A stretch of DNA of 39,245 nt from Actinomadura montaniterrae (GCF_008923365.1 NZ_WBMR01000080.1:1-39245); one strand, 5' to 3'; positions 25,716 through 33,198 are shown, counted from the stretch's first letter. Program-made: numbers and translations. The notes: a model not told the origin generated them from the sequence alone.

Positions 25716-26111
25716 ATGGCGACGACGGCGACCAGCGGGCCGGGAACCGCGCGACCGGCGATCAGGGTGCTGCCCGAGCCGCCCGGCCTGCCCGACCCCC
25801 TGCCGGAACCGGCCGTCGAGGACCTCCGGCTGGAGACGATCTTCGGCGCGCTCAGCGGGCCGCTGCGGCTGGAGATCGTCCGCAGGCTCCTCCTCGAACG
25901 CGAGGAGTTCGACCACCCCTGCGGCTGGTTCGGCTTCGACCGGCCGAAATCGTCGCTGACCCACCACTTCAAGGCGTTGCGCGAGGCCGGCGTCCTGCGG
26001 CAGCGCCAGTACGGCCTGGAGCGCCGCAGCGAGGTCCGCATCGACGACCTCAACGCCCGCTTCCCCGGCCTGCTGCATTTGATTGCGTCGTCCTCGGCGT
26101 CAGGCCGTTAG
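25716..26111 (+). CDS. ArsR-type winged-helix transcriptional regulator
   Basis: A 131-residue regulator. A Pro-rich tail (1-35) is followed by IFGALSGPLRLEIVRRLLL, the recognition segment PKSSLTHHFKALREAGVLRQ (about 78-97) and the wing QYGLERRSEVRI. This is the ArsR/SmtB-like helix order, as in small repressors of neighbouring MFS pumps. No clear metal-binding Cys cluster (one Cys at 69), so the inducer is probably organic. ATG with GGGGAGAGGGG upstream. Divergent from the MFS gene and separated by the twin operators. Confidence 0.88.
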   Translation: MATTATSGPGTARPAIRVLPEPPGLPDPLPEPAVEDLRLETIFGALSGPLRLEIVRRLLLEREEFDHPCGWFGFDRPKSSLTHHFKALREAGVLRQRQYGLERRSEVRIDDLNARFPGLLHLIASSSASGR

Positions 26112-26138
26112 ACGGCCTTCCTTCAACGGACGACGCGT

Positions 26139-26226
26139 GCGATCGCTGCATCGCTCCGACTCGCCCAGGGGCTCGCTGCGCGATCGGATTCTCGCTTCGC
26201 TCGAAACCGGCTTCGCTCGCGATCGC
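26139..26226. repeat. GCGATCGC-bounded palindromic element
   Basis: Two copies of the self-complementary octamer GCGATCGC (26139-26146 and 26219-26226) flank the words GGGCTCGC, CTCGCTTCGC and CCGGCTTCGCTC. The same words, in partly different order, occur in the bldC-tetR element at 20537-20614. Confidence 0.5.
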
Positions 26227-26244
26227 GACGCCTGAGGCCCGCGC

Positions 26245-26295
26245 GGGGCCGGGAGCGGCGCGGGGCCGGGAGCGGCGCTGGGCCGGGAGCGGCGC
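26245..26295. repeat. Three 17-bp tandem repeats
   Basis: Unit GGGGCCGGGAGCGGCGC at 26245-26261 and 26262-26278, and with G-to-T at its first base at 26279-26295, 43 bp before the methyltransferase start. Confidence 0.85.
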
Positions 26296-26337
26296 TGGGT
26301 TCGCGCATGCCGATGGGCGGTCGGGCAGGATGGGCGG

Positions 26338-27810
26338 ATGGGTGATCTTCGGGAGCCGCTGCGCCGCGTCCGTGCCGCGTTCGAGGGCGCCGGCTACACC
26401 GTCGGCGGGGTGCGTGAGCTGCTCGGGCCGGTCGCGGGCGGCGCGCTGGCGCGCGACGAGATCGTCCCGGCGCTGCGGGCCACGCGCGGCGGGTCGCCGC
26501 TGGAGCTGCTGACCCGGCTGTTCTGGCTCCAGGTGCCGGTAGACGCGTCCGCTCTCGACGCGGCGGGCCTCGACGCGCGCGACCTCGTCGCGACCGGGCT
26601 CGCCGAGCCGTCCGGTGCGGAGGTGCGGCCGCTGCTGCACGTCGAGCCGCTGGAGTCGGTGAGCGGCGAGGGGCACGCGGGGTACGCCGTCTCCGATCTG
26701 AAGGTGCGGCCCGGTTCCGGGACGGTCCCCGCGGACGACCACGTCGTGGGGACGGGCGGCGCGTCGGGGAATCTGGCCCGCCTCGTCGTCCACAGGCCTG
26801 TGGATAACGTGCTCGATCTCGGCACCGGCTGCGGGGTCCAGGCGGTGCATCTGCACGACCGGCTGCGCCCCGGCCGCATCACCGCGACGGACGTGAACCC
26901 GCGCGCCCTGGAGCTCGCCGCGATGAGTTTCGAGCTGTCCGGAATGGACGGCGTCGAGCTGCTGGAGGGCTCGCTCCTGGAGCCGGTGCGAGGCCGCCGC
27001 TTCGACCTGATCGTGTCGAACCCGCCGTTCGTGGTCGCGCCGTCCGGCGACCGCCGGTTCACGTACCGGGAGTCCGGGATGCCGGGCGACGACTTCTGTC
27101 GGCGCCTCGTCGGCGCGGCGCCGGAGATGCTGGAGGACGGCGGATACTGCCAGCTCCTGGCCAACTGGCTGCACGTCGAGGGCGTCCCGTGGGAGGAGCG
27201 CGTCGGCGCGTGGACGGCGGGCTGCGACGCCTGGATCGTCCAGCGGGACGTCCAGGACCCCGCCGAGTACGCCGAATTGTGGCTGCGCGACTCGTGCGAG
27301 GCGGGGACGCCCGAATACCGGGCGCGCTACGACGCGTGGCTCGATCACTTCGAGCGGCAGGGCGTCACGGGCATCGGGTTCGGGTGGATCACGTTGCGGC
27401 GCAGCGCGAGCCCGGCAGTCCGGATCGAGGAGCTGCGGCAGGCCGTCGACCAACCGGTCGGCGCCTATGTGGAAAGCATCATGGATGGGTTCCGGAACGC
27501 CGAAAAGTTTTCCACAGGCTGTGGATCGCGGGTGCGGGCGGCGGACGGGCTCGTCCAGGAACAGGTCGGCGCGCCGGGCGCCGAGGACCCCGAGCGGATC
27601 GTGCTGCGGCAGACCGCGCGGCTGCGCCGGGCCGCCGGGGTCGGCACGGTCGAGGCGGCGCTCGCCGGGGTCTGCGACGGCAGCCTCCCGCTCGACCGGC
27701 TGCTCGACGCGATCGCCCAGCTCACCGGCATGGACGCGGGCCAGGTCCGGGCGCACGCCGGGACCGTCCTGCCGGAGCTGATCGCGGACGGCTTCTTCGA
27801 GGTGGCCTAG
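26338..27810 (+). CDS. SAM-dependent methyltransferase with DUF7059-type N-terminal domain
   Basis: 490 residues. A helical N-terminal domain (about 1-100) is followed by a class I methyltransferase core: VLDLGTGCGVQAVHL (SAM motif I, about 158-172), ITATDVNPRALELA (motif II), and NPPF at 228-231, the motif IV signature shared by enzymes that methylate amide or exocyclic nitrogen (PrmC, RsmC and DNA N6 enzymes). A winged C-terminal region follows. The target could be a protein glutamine or RNA/DNA base and cannot be chosen from sequence. ATG with AGGATGG close upstream, which is also consistent with a leaderless start (CAGGAT 6 nt before). Confidence 0.87.
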   Translation: MGDLREPLRRVRAAFEGAGYTVGGVRELLGPVAGGALARDEIVPALRATRGGSPLELLTRLFWLQVPVDASALDAAGLDARDLVATGLAEPSGAEVRPLLHVEPLESVSGEGHAGYAVSDLKVRPGSGTVPADDHVVGTGGASGNLARLVVHRPVDNVLDLGTGCGVQAVHLHDRLRPGRITATDVNPRALELAAMSFELSGMDGVELLEGSLLEPVRGRRFDLIVSNPPFVVAPSGDRRFTYRESGMPGDDFCRRLVGAAPEMLEDGGYCQLLANWLHVEGVPWEERVGAWTAGCDAWIVQRDVQDPAEYAELWLRDSCEAGTPEYRARYDAWLDHFERQGVTGIGFGWITLRRSASPAVRIEELRQAVDQPVGAYVESIMDGFRNAEKFSTGCGSRVRAADGLVQEQVGAPGAEDPERIVLRQTARLRRAAGVGTVEAALAGVCDGSLPLDRLLDAIAQLTGMDAGQVRAHAGTVLPELIADGFFEVA

Positions 27811-27867
27811 AACGGCGGGCCGGCGCGGGTCGGCGCGGGCCGGCGCGAGCGGTGGCCTCGCGGCGGC

Positions 27868-29103
27868 CTAGCGGCGGAAGACGGTCTCCATCGCGCGGCC
27901 GAGATCGCGGTACCGGTTGATCAGGACGGTGAAGCCGACCGCGAGGTAGATCCCCGACAGCACCAGCCGGGCCTGCTCGCCCGGCAGCGCGAACTGGATC
28001 GCGAACAGCACGAACAGCAGCGCGGCCTCCCACCGCCGCAGCACGAGGTCGATGAGCAGGCCGAGGCCGAGGACGGTCTGCGACGCGGTCAGCAGCACCT
28101 CCTCCAGCTGCCGCGAGTCGAGCGGCAGCGACCAGGCGCCGCCGCCCGCCTTGTAGGCGAGGGGGAGGCTGCCGATCAGCAGCGTCCACTGGTTGACCTT
28201 GCTGGACAGCAGCGTGCCGATCGCGTCGGCGTCCCGCAGCCGCCACGCGAACACCACCGCGACGATCAGCTCCGGCGCCTCGGACGCCAGCGGCGCGAGC
28301 CACTGCACCAGCAGGAACTCGTCGACGCCGAGCGCGGACCCCGCGTCCACCAGCGAGTTCGCGAACGGTTCGGCGGAGATGAACACCAGCGCCGCGCCGA
28401 TCGCGAACCCGGCGGCGGTGGCGGTGCGGCGCATCCGGCGCGGCAGCGTGACGAGCCGGGCGGGCACCCCGGCGAGGTTCTCCACGTCCTCGCCGCCGCC
28501 CCGGGCGATCCGGCCGAGGTAGATCACGTACACGCCGATCAGGACGATCGCGATGTACCACCCGATCTCGGCGGTGAGCGCGGGGATGAAGCCGAGCACG
28601 GTCGCGAGCGCGAGGAAGCCCAGCTCCGTCCGGTGGTGCGGGGCGAGCCGGACGTCCCGCTCCTCGCCGCGCGAGGACGGTGGCCGCCGCCTGCCGTGCC
28701 GCCCGCCGCGGCGTGCCGTCCGGCGGACGCCGAGCGTGAACGCCAGCACGACCAGCGCCCATCCGACGCCGACGAGGAGCCGGTTCGCGCCCGTCATGTT
28801 GGCCGCCGCATAGCCCGCGTAGTGCGGTTTCGTGCCGGCCGCGAACGCGTAGTACACGTCGACGGCGTATTCGGGGAGCACGGCGATGAGGGCGAGCAGC
28901 GCCAGCGCGAGCGCTCCGGACATGTCGGCGCGGGCGGTTTCGGCCGCCCACATCAGCAGGACGGCGGCGGCGAGGACGCCCGCCCCGTAGATCACCGCGG
29001 CGGCGACGGCGGACGGGTGCAGCCCGGCGGCCCGCGTCACGACCGCCGGGAGCGCGATGGCCAGCGCGGCGCCGATGCGGAGGAGCAGCGTCTCGCGGGG
29101 CAT
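27868..29103 (-). CDS. Ca2+/cation antiporter (CaCA family) or sodium:proton exchanger
   Basis: A 411-residue integral membrane protein with about ten hydrophobic segments and two inverted-repeat alpha motifs. The first is ALIAVLPEYAVDVYYAF with ANMTGANRLLVG; the second is LASEAPELIVAVVFAW with SSKVNQWTLLIGSLP. The acidic residues (Glu in LPEYA and SEAPEL) are the ion-binding Glu positions of CaCA exchangers. A basic cytosolic loop (about 130-150) separates the halves. ATG with GGAG 9 nt upstream. It lies 116 bp downstream of pyrD on the same strand, past a tandem repeat, so cotranscription is possible. Confidence 0.88.
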   Translation of the reverse strand: MPRETLLLRIGAALAIALPAVVTRAAGLHPSAVAAAVIYGAGVLAAAVLLMWAAETARADMSGALALALLALIAVLPEYAVDVYYAFAAGTKPHYAGYAAANMTGANRLLVGVGWALVVLAFTLGVRRTARRGGRHGRRRPPSSRGEERDVRLAPHHRTELGFLALATVLGFIPALTAEIGWYIAIVLIGVYVIYLGRIARGGGEDVENLAGVPARLVTLPRRMRRTATAAGFAIGAALVFISAEPFANSLVDAGSALGVDEFLLVQWLAPLASEAPELIVAVVFAWRLRDADAIGTLLSSKVNQWTLLIGSLPLAYKAGGGAWSLPLDSRQLEEVLLTASQTVLGLGLLIDLVLRRWEAALLFVLFAIQFALPGEQARLVLSGIYLAVGFTVLINRYRDLGRAMETVFRR

Positions 29104-29153
29104 ACCCGCACTCCTGCCCGCGCGATGATCACCTCACGGCAAAGCGGCGATCT

Positions 29154-29210
29154 CCGTTGCGTCGCGGCGTCCCCGTTGCGTCGCGGTGTCCCCGCTGCGT
29201 CGCGGCGTCC
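29154..29210. repeat. Three 19-bp tandem repeats downstream of pyrD
   Basis: Unit CCGTTGCGTCGCGGCGTCC, period 19 bp, at 29154, 29173 and 29192, with a partial fourth unit abutting the pyrD stop at 29220. Copies differ at one or two positions. Confidence 0.85.
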
Positions 29211-29219
29211 CGCTGCGGC

Positions 29220-30293
29220 TCAGCGGTGGCGGGCGGCGGCGATGGTGGGGAAGGCGCTCGCCTTCAGGCGGGCCGCCAGGTCGCGGTGGACGCGGTGGGC
29301 CCAGAACGGGCCGCCGTAGATCATCCCGGTGTAGCCCTGGACGAGGGTGGCGCCGGCGCGGATCCGCTCCCACACGTCGTCGGCGCTCTCGACGCCGCCG
29401 ACCGAGACCAGGACGAGCCGGTCGCCGGCGCGGTCGCGCAGCCGCCGCAGGACGTCCAGGGACCGGTCCTTCAGCGGCGCGCCGGACAGCCCGCCGGCCT
29501 CCTTGGCGAGCGCGGCGTCGCTGCGCAGGCCGGAGCGCTCGATGGTGGTGTTGGTGGCGATGATCCCGTCCAGGCCGAGGTCGAGCGCGAGGTCGGCGAC
29601 CGCGTCGACGTCGTCGTCGGCGAGGTCCGGCGCGATCTTGACCAGCAGCGGGACGCGGCGCGGCGCGGACCGGTCGGCGGCCTCGCGGACGGCGCTCAGC
29701 AGCGGCCGCAGGTGCTCGACGGCCTGGAGGTTCCGCAGCCCCGGCGTGTTCGGGGAGCTGACGTTGACCACGAGGTAGTCGGCGTACGGGGCGAGCCGCT
29801 CGGTGCTCGCGACGTAGTCGGCGGCGGCCTCGGCCTCCGGGACGACCTTGGTCTTGCCGATGTTGACCCCGACGATCGTCCCGGGGCGGCGGTTCCGCAG
29901 CCGGGCGGCGGCGGCCTCGGAGCCGGCGTTGTTGAACCCCATCCGGTTGATGACCGCCCGGTCGCGGACGAGGCGGAACAGCCGGGGCCGCGGGTTGCCG
30001 GGCTGGGGCCGCCCGGTGACGGTGCCGATCTCGACGTGGCCGAACCCGAACGCGCCGAGCGCCTCGTAGGCGACCGCGTCCTTGTCGAACCCGGCGGCGA
30101 GGCCGAGCGGGCTCGGGAAGTCCAGGCCGAGCGCGTGCACGGCGAGCGCCGGGTCGCGCGGCGCGAGGAACCGCCGCAGCAGCGGCGCCGCGCCCGGGAC
30201 GGCCTGGATCGCGCGCAGCGCCCGCAGCGTCAGGTGGTGCGCGGTCTCGGCGGAGATCCGGGCGATGACCAGTGAGAACAGGAGTCGATACAT
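29220..30293 (-). CDS. pyrD: Dihydroorotate dehydrogenase (quinone), class 2
   Basis: Oxidises dihydroorotate to orotate in pyrimidine synthesis and passes electrons through FMN to membrane quinone. 357 residues with the N-terminal helical membrane-association segment typical of class 2 (MYRLLFSLVIARISAETAHH). FMN and substrate residues: GLAAGFDKDA, NRMGFNNAG, NIGKTKV, and NVSSPNTPGLRNLQ with the catalytic Ser at about 179-180, then KIAPDL, TNTT and VSVGGVESADD. Ser rather than Cys as base confirms class 2. The ATG at 30291-30293 has no ribosome site; GATACT lies 7 nt upstream on the minus strand, a leaderless pattern. Divergent from a micro-ORF. Confidence 0.97.
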   Translation of the reverse strand: MYRLLFSLVIARISAETAHHLTLRALRAIQAVPGAAPLLRRFLAPRDPALAVHALGLDFPSPLGLAAGFDKDAVAYEALGAFGFGHVEIGTVTGRPQPGNPRPRLFRLVRDRAVINRMGFNNAGSEAAAARLRNRRPGTIVGVNIGKTKVVPEAEAAADYVASTERLAPYADYLVVNVSSPNTPGLRNLQAVEHLRPLLSAVREAADRSAPRRVPLLVKIAPDLADDDVDAVADLALDLGLDGIIATNTTIERSGLRSDAALAKEAGGLSGAPLKDRSLDVLRRLRDRAGDRLVLVSVGGVESADDVWERIRAGATLVQGYTGMIYGGPFWAHRVHRDLAARLKASAFPTIAAARHR

Positions 30294-30332
30294 CGCCGCC
30301 AGTATCGCAGCACCGGTCCGGCCGAAAACACG

Positions 30333-30361
30333 TTGCCCGGCGTGCGGGCGGTGCCTACGGT
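30333..30361 (+). promoter_or_regulatory. Sigma70-like promoter for leaderless micro-ORF
   Basis: TTGCCC (30333-30338) and TACGGT (30356-30361) with a 17-bp spacer. The ATG at 30368 falls at the expected transcription start. Confidence 0.6.
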
Positions 30362-30367
30362 GGCGGC

Positions 30368-30469
30368 ATGTTCAGCGATCTCCTGGCCACCGCCGCGTGG
30401 CCCGTCCTCCAGCGCGTGTACCCGCCGCGTCCCGCCGGACGATCCGGCCGGGACGCCGGGGGCGTCTGA
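30368..30469 (+). CDS. Micro-ORF, 33 aa, possibly leaderless
   Basis: A 33-codon frame (MFSDLLATAAWPVLQRVYPP, then a basic Gly/Arg tail). The N-terminal 17 residues are amphipathic or hydrophobic and could touch a membrane. No ribosome-binding site, but a good -35/-10 pair ends 6 nt before the ATG. It lies between divergent pyrD and the DUF6243 gene and could be the first cistron of the latter. Whether it is translated is not shown. Confidence 0.35.
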   Translation: MFSDLLATAAWPVLQRVYPPRPAGRSGRDAGGV

Positions 30470-30541
30470 GTCTCCACCGCTCCCGCGCGGCCGGATCCGG
30501 GTGCAGAACCGAACGCACACCAGCCCGGACGGGAGTGGATC

Positions 30542-30736
30542 ATGTCCAAGAGCAGGGGCCGCAACGGCATGCTCGGAGTGGGCGGCCAGCGCAAGAAGAT
30601 CTCGCGGCGCGCGCTGCGCGGCGGCGAGGCCGCCGCGCCGGGCGGCGCCGCCGATCCGGCGGCCCAGCGGAAGGAACTGCTCAGGAAGATGCGCGAGCGC
30701 GCCGAGCGGCGCGGCTCCGTGGCCGACGAGCGGTAG
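30542..30736 (+). CDS. DUF6243 family small protein
   Basis: A 64-residue basic protein: MSKSRGRNGMLGVGGQRKK at the start, then KISRRALRGGEAAA, a Gly/Ala/Pro linker and a C-terminal charged helix RKELLRKMRERAERR. This layout is that of actinobacterial DUF6243 proteins (MLGVGG and SRKALRGG are hallmarks, recognised from memory). Function unknown; the charge suggests nucleic-acid or ribosome contact. ATG with GGGAGTGG upstream. Followed by a strong terminator. Confidence 0.8.
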   Translation: MSKSRGRNGMLGVGGQRKKISRRALRGGEAAAPGGAADPAAQRKELLRKMRERAERRGSVADER

Positions 30737-30750
30737 CGATCACCGCAGAG

Positions 30751-30781
30751 CGCGCCGGTCTCCGCACGGGAGACCGGCGCG
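30751..30781 (+). terminator. Terminator of the DUF6243 gene
   Basis: Perfect 13-bp stem (30751-30763 with 30769-30781) and a 5-nt loop, followed by TTCGCCTTTCC. Confidence 0.85.
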
Positions 30782-30797
30782 TTCGCCTTTCCGCAGC

Positions 30798-30897
30798 TCA
30801 ACGGCCGAGCCCGGTTCAGCGGCCGAGCCCGGTTCATCGGCCGAGCTCAGGTTCAGCGGCCGAGCCCGGGTTCGGCAGCCGATGTTCAGCGGCCGAG
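30798..30897. repeat. 18/19-bp tandem repeats copying the 3' end of the next gene, stop included
   Basis: CGGCCGAG occurs at 30802, 30820, 30838, 30857 and 30890, with a decayed copy at 30876. On the minus strand the units at 30820, 30857 and 30890 read CTCGGCCGCTGA, i.e. the codons Leu-Gly-Arg-stop that end the gene starting at 31941; the 30802 and 30838 units read CTCGGCCGTTGA and CTCGGCCGATGA. Confidence 0.8.
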
Positions 30898-31941
30898 GAA
30901 GGTGCGGCGGAGTGTCCGGCGGACGTCGCGGCTCGCCTCGCGCAGCGTCCGGCGGACGGCCCGGAGCGGGTCGCGGACGGTGACGCGCCACGCCGCGCCG
31001 ATGCCGCGCCCGATGGGTGCCAGCACGTTCGTCCCGAACCAGCGGAGCGGGATCACCACCAGCACGCGCACCGGCGCGACCACAAGGTTGCGCCACAGCC
31101 ACAACAGGACGCGGGCGGAGAGCCTCCACGTCCCGGCGATACCGACCCCGATCGGTGCCAGGACGTACCGCCACAGCGCGCGCGCTGGGACGACGACGAA
31201 GACGCGTAGCAACCAGCCGAGGCAGCGCCCGGTCTGCCGCCACGACCACACCACGGCGGCGGCGAACGCCCGCCAGGCCGCGGCGAGGCCGCGTCCGGTC
31301 CAGCGGGCAAGCCAGGCGAGCCCGAGCAGCGGCGGCCGCAGGACGTACCGCCAGATCAGGACGAGGGGCAGGACGAGCACGACGGCGAGGATCCGTCCGA
31401 TGCCGCGGAACAGCCGTGCGAGCCCGCGCCCGATCCACCTGCCGAGCCAGGCGAGGCCCCGCCCGAGGGCGCGGAGCGGCCCGAGCAGGACGAGGTCGAG
31501 GAAGTGCCCGATCGGCGTCAGCACGTACCGGTAGAGCCAGCGCGCGGCGGCGGCGATGCCGAGGCCGAGCATCCGCAGCGGCCACCACAGGACGAGGCCG
31601 AGCGGCCGCAGCACCCACCGGTACAGCGCGACGGCGATGATCAGGGGGATCCGGATGAGGAACCGCCAGCACGCCGCGATGCCGCGCCCGACGACCCGGA
31701 GCAGGTCGTACAGCAGCCGGAACGGCACGACGACGATCAACGCGACCACCCGGGCGGGGACGACGAGCCAGGCGGGTCCGGCCGGCTCGGGTTCGGGCGG
31801 TGGGGGCTTGGCGAAGAGGCCGGCCGTGTCGGGGGTCGGGCGGCTCGGCCGGTCGGGGGTCGACAACGCGTACCTCGATTGCACAGTTCGTGGGCTTTTC
31901 CTGGGACGTGCCCGAGGTTGAACCCGTTCCGCGCCGTTCAC
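30886..31941 (-). CDS. Trp/Arg-rich membrane protein built of ~30-residue repeats
   Basis: A 351-residue protein, not recognised by name. The Pro-rich cytosolic-looking N-terminus (1-55) is followed by alternating hydrophobic and Arg/Trp-bearing segments. The core motif [WY]RxVLxPxG appears at 107 (YRWVLRPLG), 137 (YRYVLTPIG), 197 (WRYVLRPPL), 257 (WRYVLAPIG) and, divergent, at 303 (GTNVLAPIG). Spacings are 30, 60, 60 and 46, so the unit is about 30 residues with some copies eroded. The C-terminal tail is strongly basic. Helices are short and Arg-interrupted, suggesting re-entrant or interfacial helices rather than ordinary spanning ones. GTG at 31939-31941 with GAGGAG 7 nt upstream. Divergent from a lipoprotein gene across 99 bp. 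Confidence 0.75.
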   Translation of the reverse strand: MNGAERVQPRARPRKSPRTVQSRYALSTPDRPSRPTPDTAGLFAKPPPPEPEPAGPAWLVVPARVVALIVVVPFRLLYDLLRVVGRGIAACWRFLIRIPLIIAVALYRWVLRPLGLVLWWPLRMLGLGIAAAARWLYRYVLTPIGHFLDLVLLGPLRALGRGLAWLGRWIGRGLARLFRGIGRILAVVLVLPLVLIWRYVLRPPLLGLAWLARWTGRGLAAAWRAFAAAVVWSWRQTGRCLGWLLRVFVVVPARALWRYVLAPIGVGIAGTWRLSARVLLWLWRNLVVAPVRVLVVIPLRWFGTNVLAPIGRGIGAAWRVTVRDPLRAVRRTLREASRDVRRTLRRTFLGR

Positions 31942-32040
31942 CGTACTGCTCCTCGATCAGGACGAGCGGTGCGGCCGCCTCCTCGATCGGCGTGCGGTAC
32001 CCGGACCGAGCCGGGGCCCACAACACATGGAGGACACGAG

Positions 32041-33051
32041 ATGCATTTCCCACGTTGGGCGTTCCCCGCCGCGGCCGCCCTCATCGCGTCCGGGATGGTG
32101 CTGTCGGCGTGCGGGCAGGAGAACGGGAACGGGAAAGGGCAGCGGAACGCCGCCGCGGGGAGCAGAGCCCAGGCGGACCCGTCGGCGTCCGCGGCGCCGT
32201 CGCCGTCCGCCGCGCCGACGACGCTGGAGGTCGCGAGCGTCACCAAGCTCGGCAAGGTCGTCACGGACGGGCAGGGCAGGACGCTGTACCGGTTCGACGA
32301 CGACACGGCGAAGCCGCCCGCGTCGACGTGCGCGGGCGCGTGCGCGAAGGCGTGGCCGCCGGTGTGGGCGAACGGCGCCGCGACGCAGGTCAAGGGCGTC
32401 GAGGCGGCGCTCGTCGGGAAGGTGCGGCGGCCGGACGGCAAGTGGCAGGTCACGCTCGCCGGCTGGCCGCTGTACCGCTACGTGAAGGACCAGAGCCCCG
32501 GCGACGTGCGGGGGCAGGGCGTCGGCAAGAAGTGGTACGCGGCGGCGCCGACCGGCAAGAAGGCGCTCGCGGCGGCCAAGACCGCGAACAAGTGGAAGGG
32601 CTGGACGGTCGTCAAGGCGAAGAACGACCCGAAGTTCGGGATGATCCTGACCGACGGGAACGGCCGGACGCTCTACCGCTACGACAAGGACACCAGCAAG
32701 CCGCCGAACTCGACGTGCTTCGGCGCGTGCAAGAAGGCGTGGCCGCCGGCGGTGTTCAACGGCTGGAAGCACCTCAAGCTGGAGGGCGTCAGCCGGAAGG
32801 TCGTGAACTTCATCGAGCGCAAGGACGACGGCAAGTGCCAGCTCACGATCAACGGCTGGCCGATGTACTTCTACGAGAAGGACAAGCAGCCGGGTGACAC
32901 CAAGGGCCAGGGCGTCGGCGGGGTGTGGTGGCTGACGCGGCCGAGCGGTGCCAAGATCATGACCGGCGCGGGTTCGGGCGGCGGCTCGGGCACCGGGACC
33001 GGCGGCGGCTCCGGCGGCGGGTCCGGGTACGGGACGGGCGGCGGTTACTGA
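32041..33051 (+). CDS. COG4315-type lipoprotein (PF03640 repeats)
   Basis: A 336-residue exported lipoprotein with lipobox LSACGQ (Cys24), an Ala/Ser/Pro linker to about 60, two copies of a ~115-residue unit and a Gly/Ser-rich tail (307-336). Each unit has an aromatic-x-aromatic-x-x-Asp motif (LYRFDDD at 82; LYRYVKD at 144; LYRYDKD at 211; MYFYEKD at 275), a CxxxC pair followed by AWPP (Cys97/101 and Cys226/230) and a QGVGxxW end. Family members are secreted or lipid-anchored with unknown function; the Streptomyces SCO0930 type is the closest architecture I recall. ATG with GGAGGACACGAG 8 nt upstream. A large hairpin follows. Confidence 0.9.
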   Translation: MHFPRWAFPAAAALIASGMVLSACGQENGNGKGQRNAAAGSRAQADPSASAAPSPSAAPTTLEVASVTKLGKVVTDGQGRTLYRFDDDTAKPPASTCAGACAKAWPPVWANGAATQVKGVEAALVGKVRRPDGKWQVTLAGWPLYRYVKDQSPGDVRGQGVGKKWYAAAPTGKKALAAAKTANKWKGWTVVKAKNDPKFGMILTDGNGRTLYRYDKDTSKPPNSTCFGACKKAWPPAVFNGWKHLKLEGVSRKVVNFIERKDDGKCQLTINGWPMYFYEKDKQPGDTKGQGVGGVWWLTRPSGAKIMTGAGSGGGSGTGTGGGSGGGSGYGTGGGY

Positions 33052-33075
33052 GCCTCCGCGCCGTCCCCCACAGGC

Positions 33076-33129
33076 GAAGGCGCGGGAGGATCGCGGGTCG
33101 GTCGGGGTCCGCGAACCTCCCGCGCCTTC
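33076..33129 (+). terminator. Two-tier hairpin terminator after the lipoprotein gene
   Basis: Perfect 14-bp outer stem (33076-33089 with 33116-33129) enclosing a TCGCGG/CCGCGA inner stem (33091-33096 with 33109-33114). It lies between convergent genes and may serve both. Confidence 0.8.
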
Positions 33130-33149
33130 CTCATGTCCGCATCAGGTCC

Positions 33150-33198
33150 GGCGTCAGGCGCCCTGTTCCCGCTGCCCGGCGTCAGGCGCCCTGTTCCT
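33150..33198. repeat. 29-bp duplication of the amt 3' end, stop included
   Basis: A 20-nt identical word (33150-33169 and 33179-33198) repeats at 29 bp. The right copy contains the last codons and stop of amt (EQGA-stop); the left copy is an extra copy downstream of it that again reads EQGA-stop. Confidence 0.8.

Noticed and set aside
24500..26053. 517-codon minus-strand frame overlapping the MFS and ArsR genes
   Set aside because: Low-complexity Arg-rich translation; the overlapping frames have recognised domains.
30798..30897. CRISPR-like array
   Set aside because: Units are contiguous 18/19-bp tandem copies with no unique spacers, and they copy a gene end.
33150..33198. Insertion-sequence target-site duplication
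   Set aside because: The 29-bp copies are adjacent with nothing between them and include a gene's stop codon; simple tandem duplication explains them.
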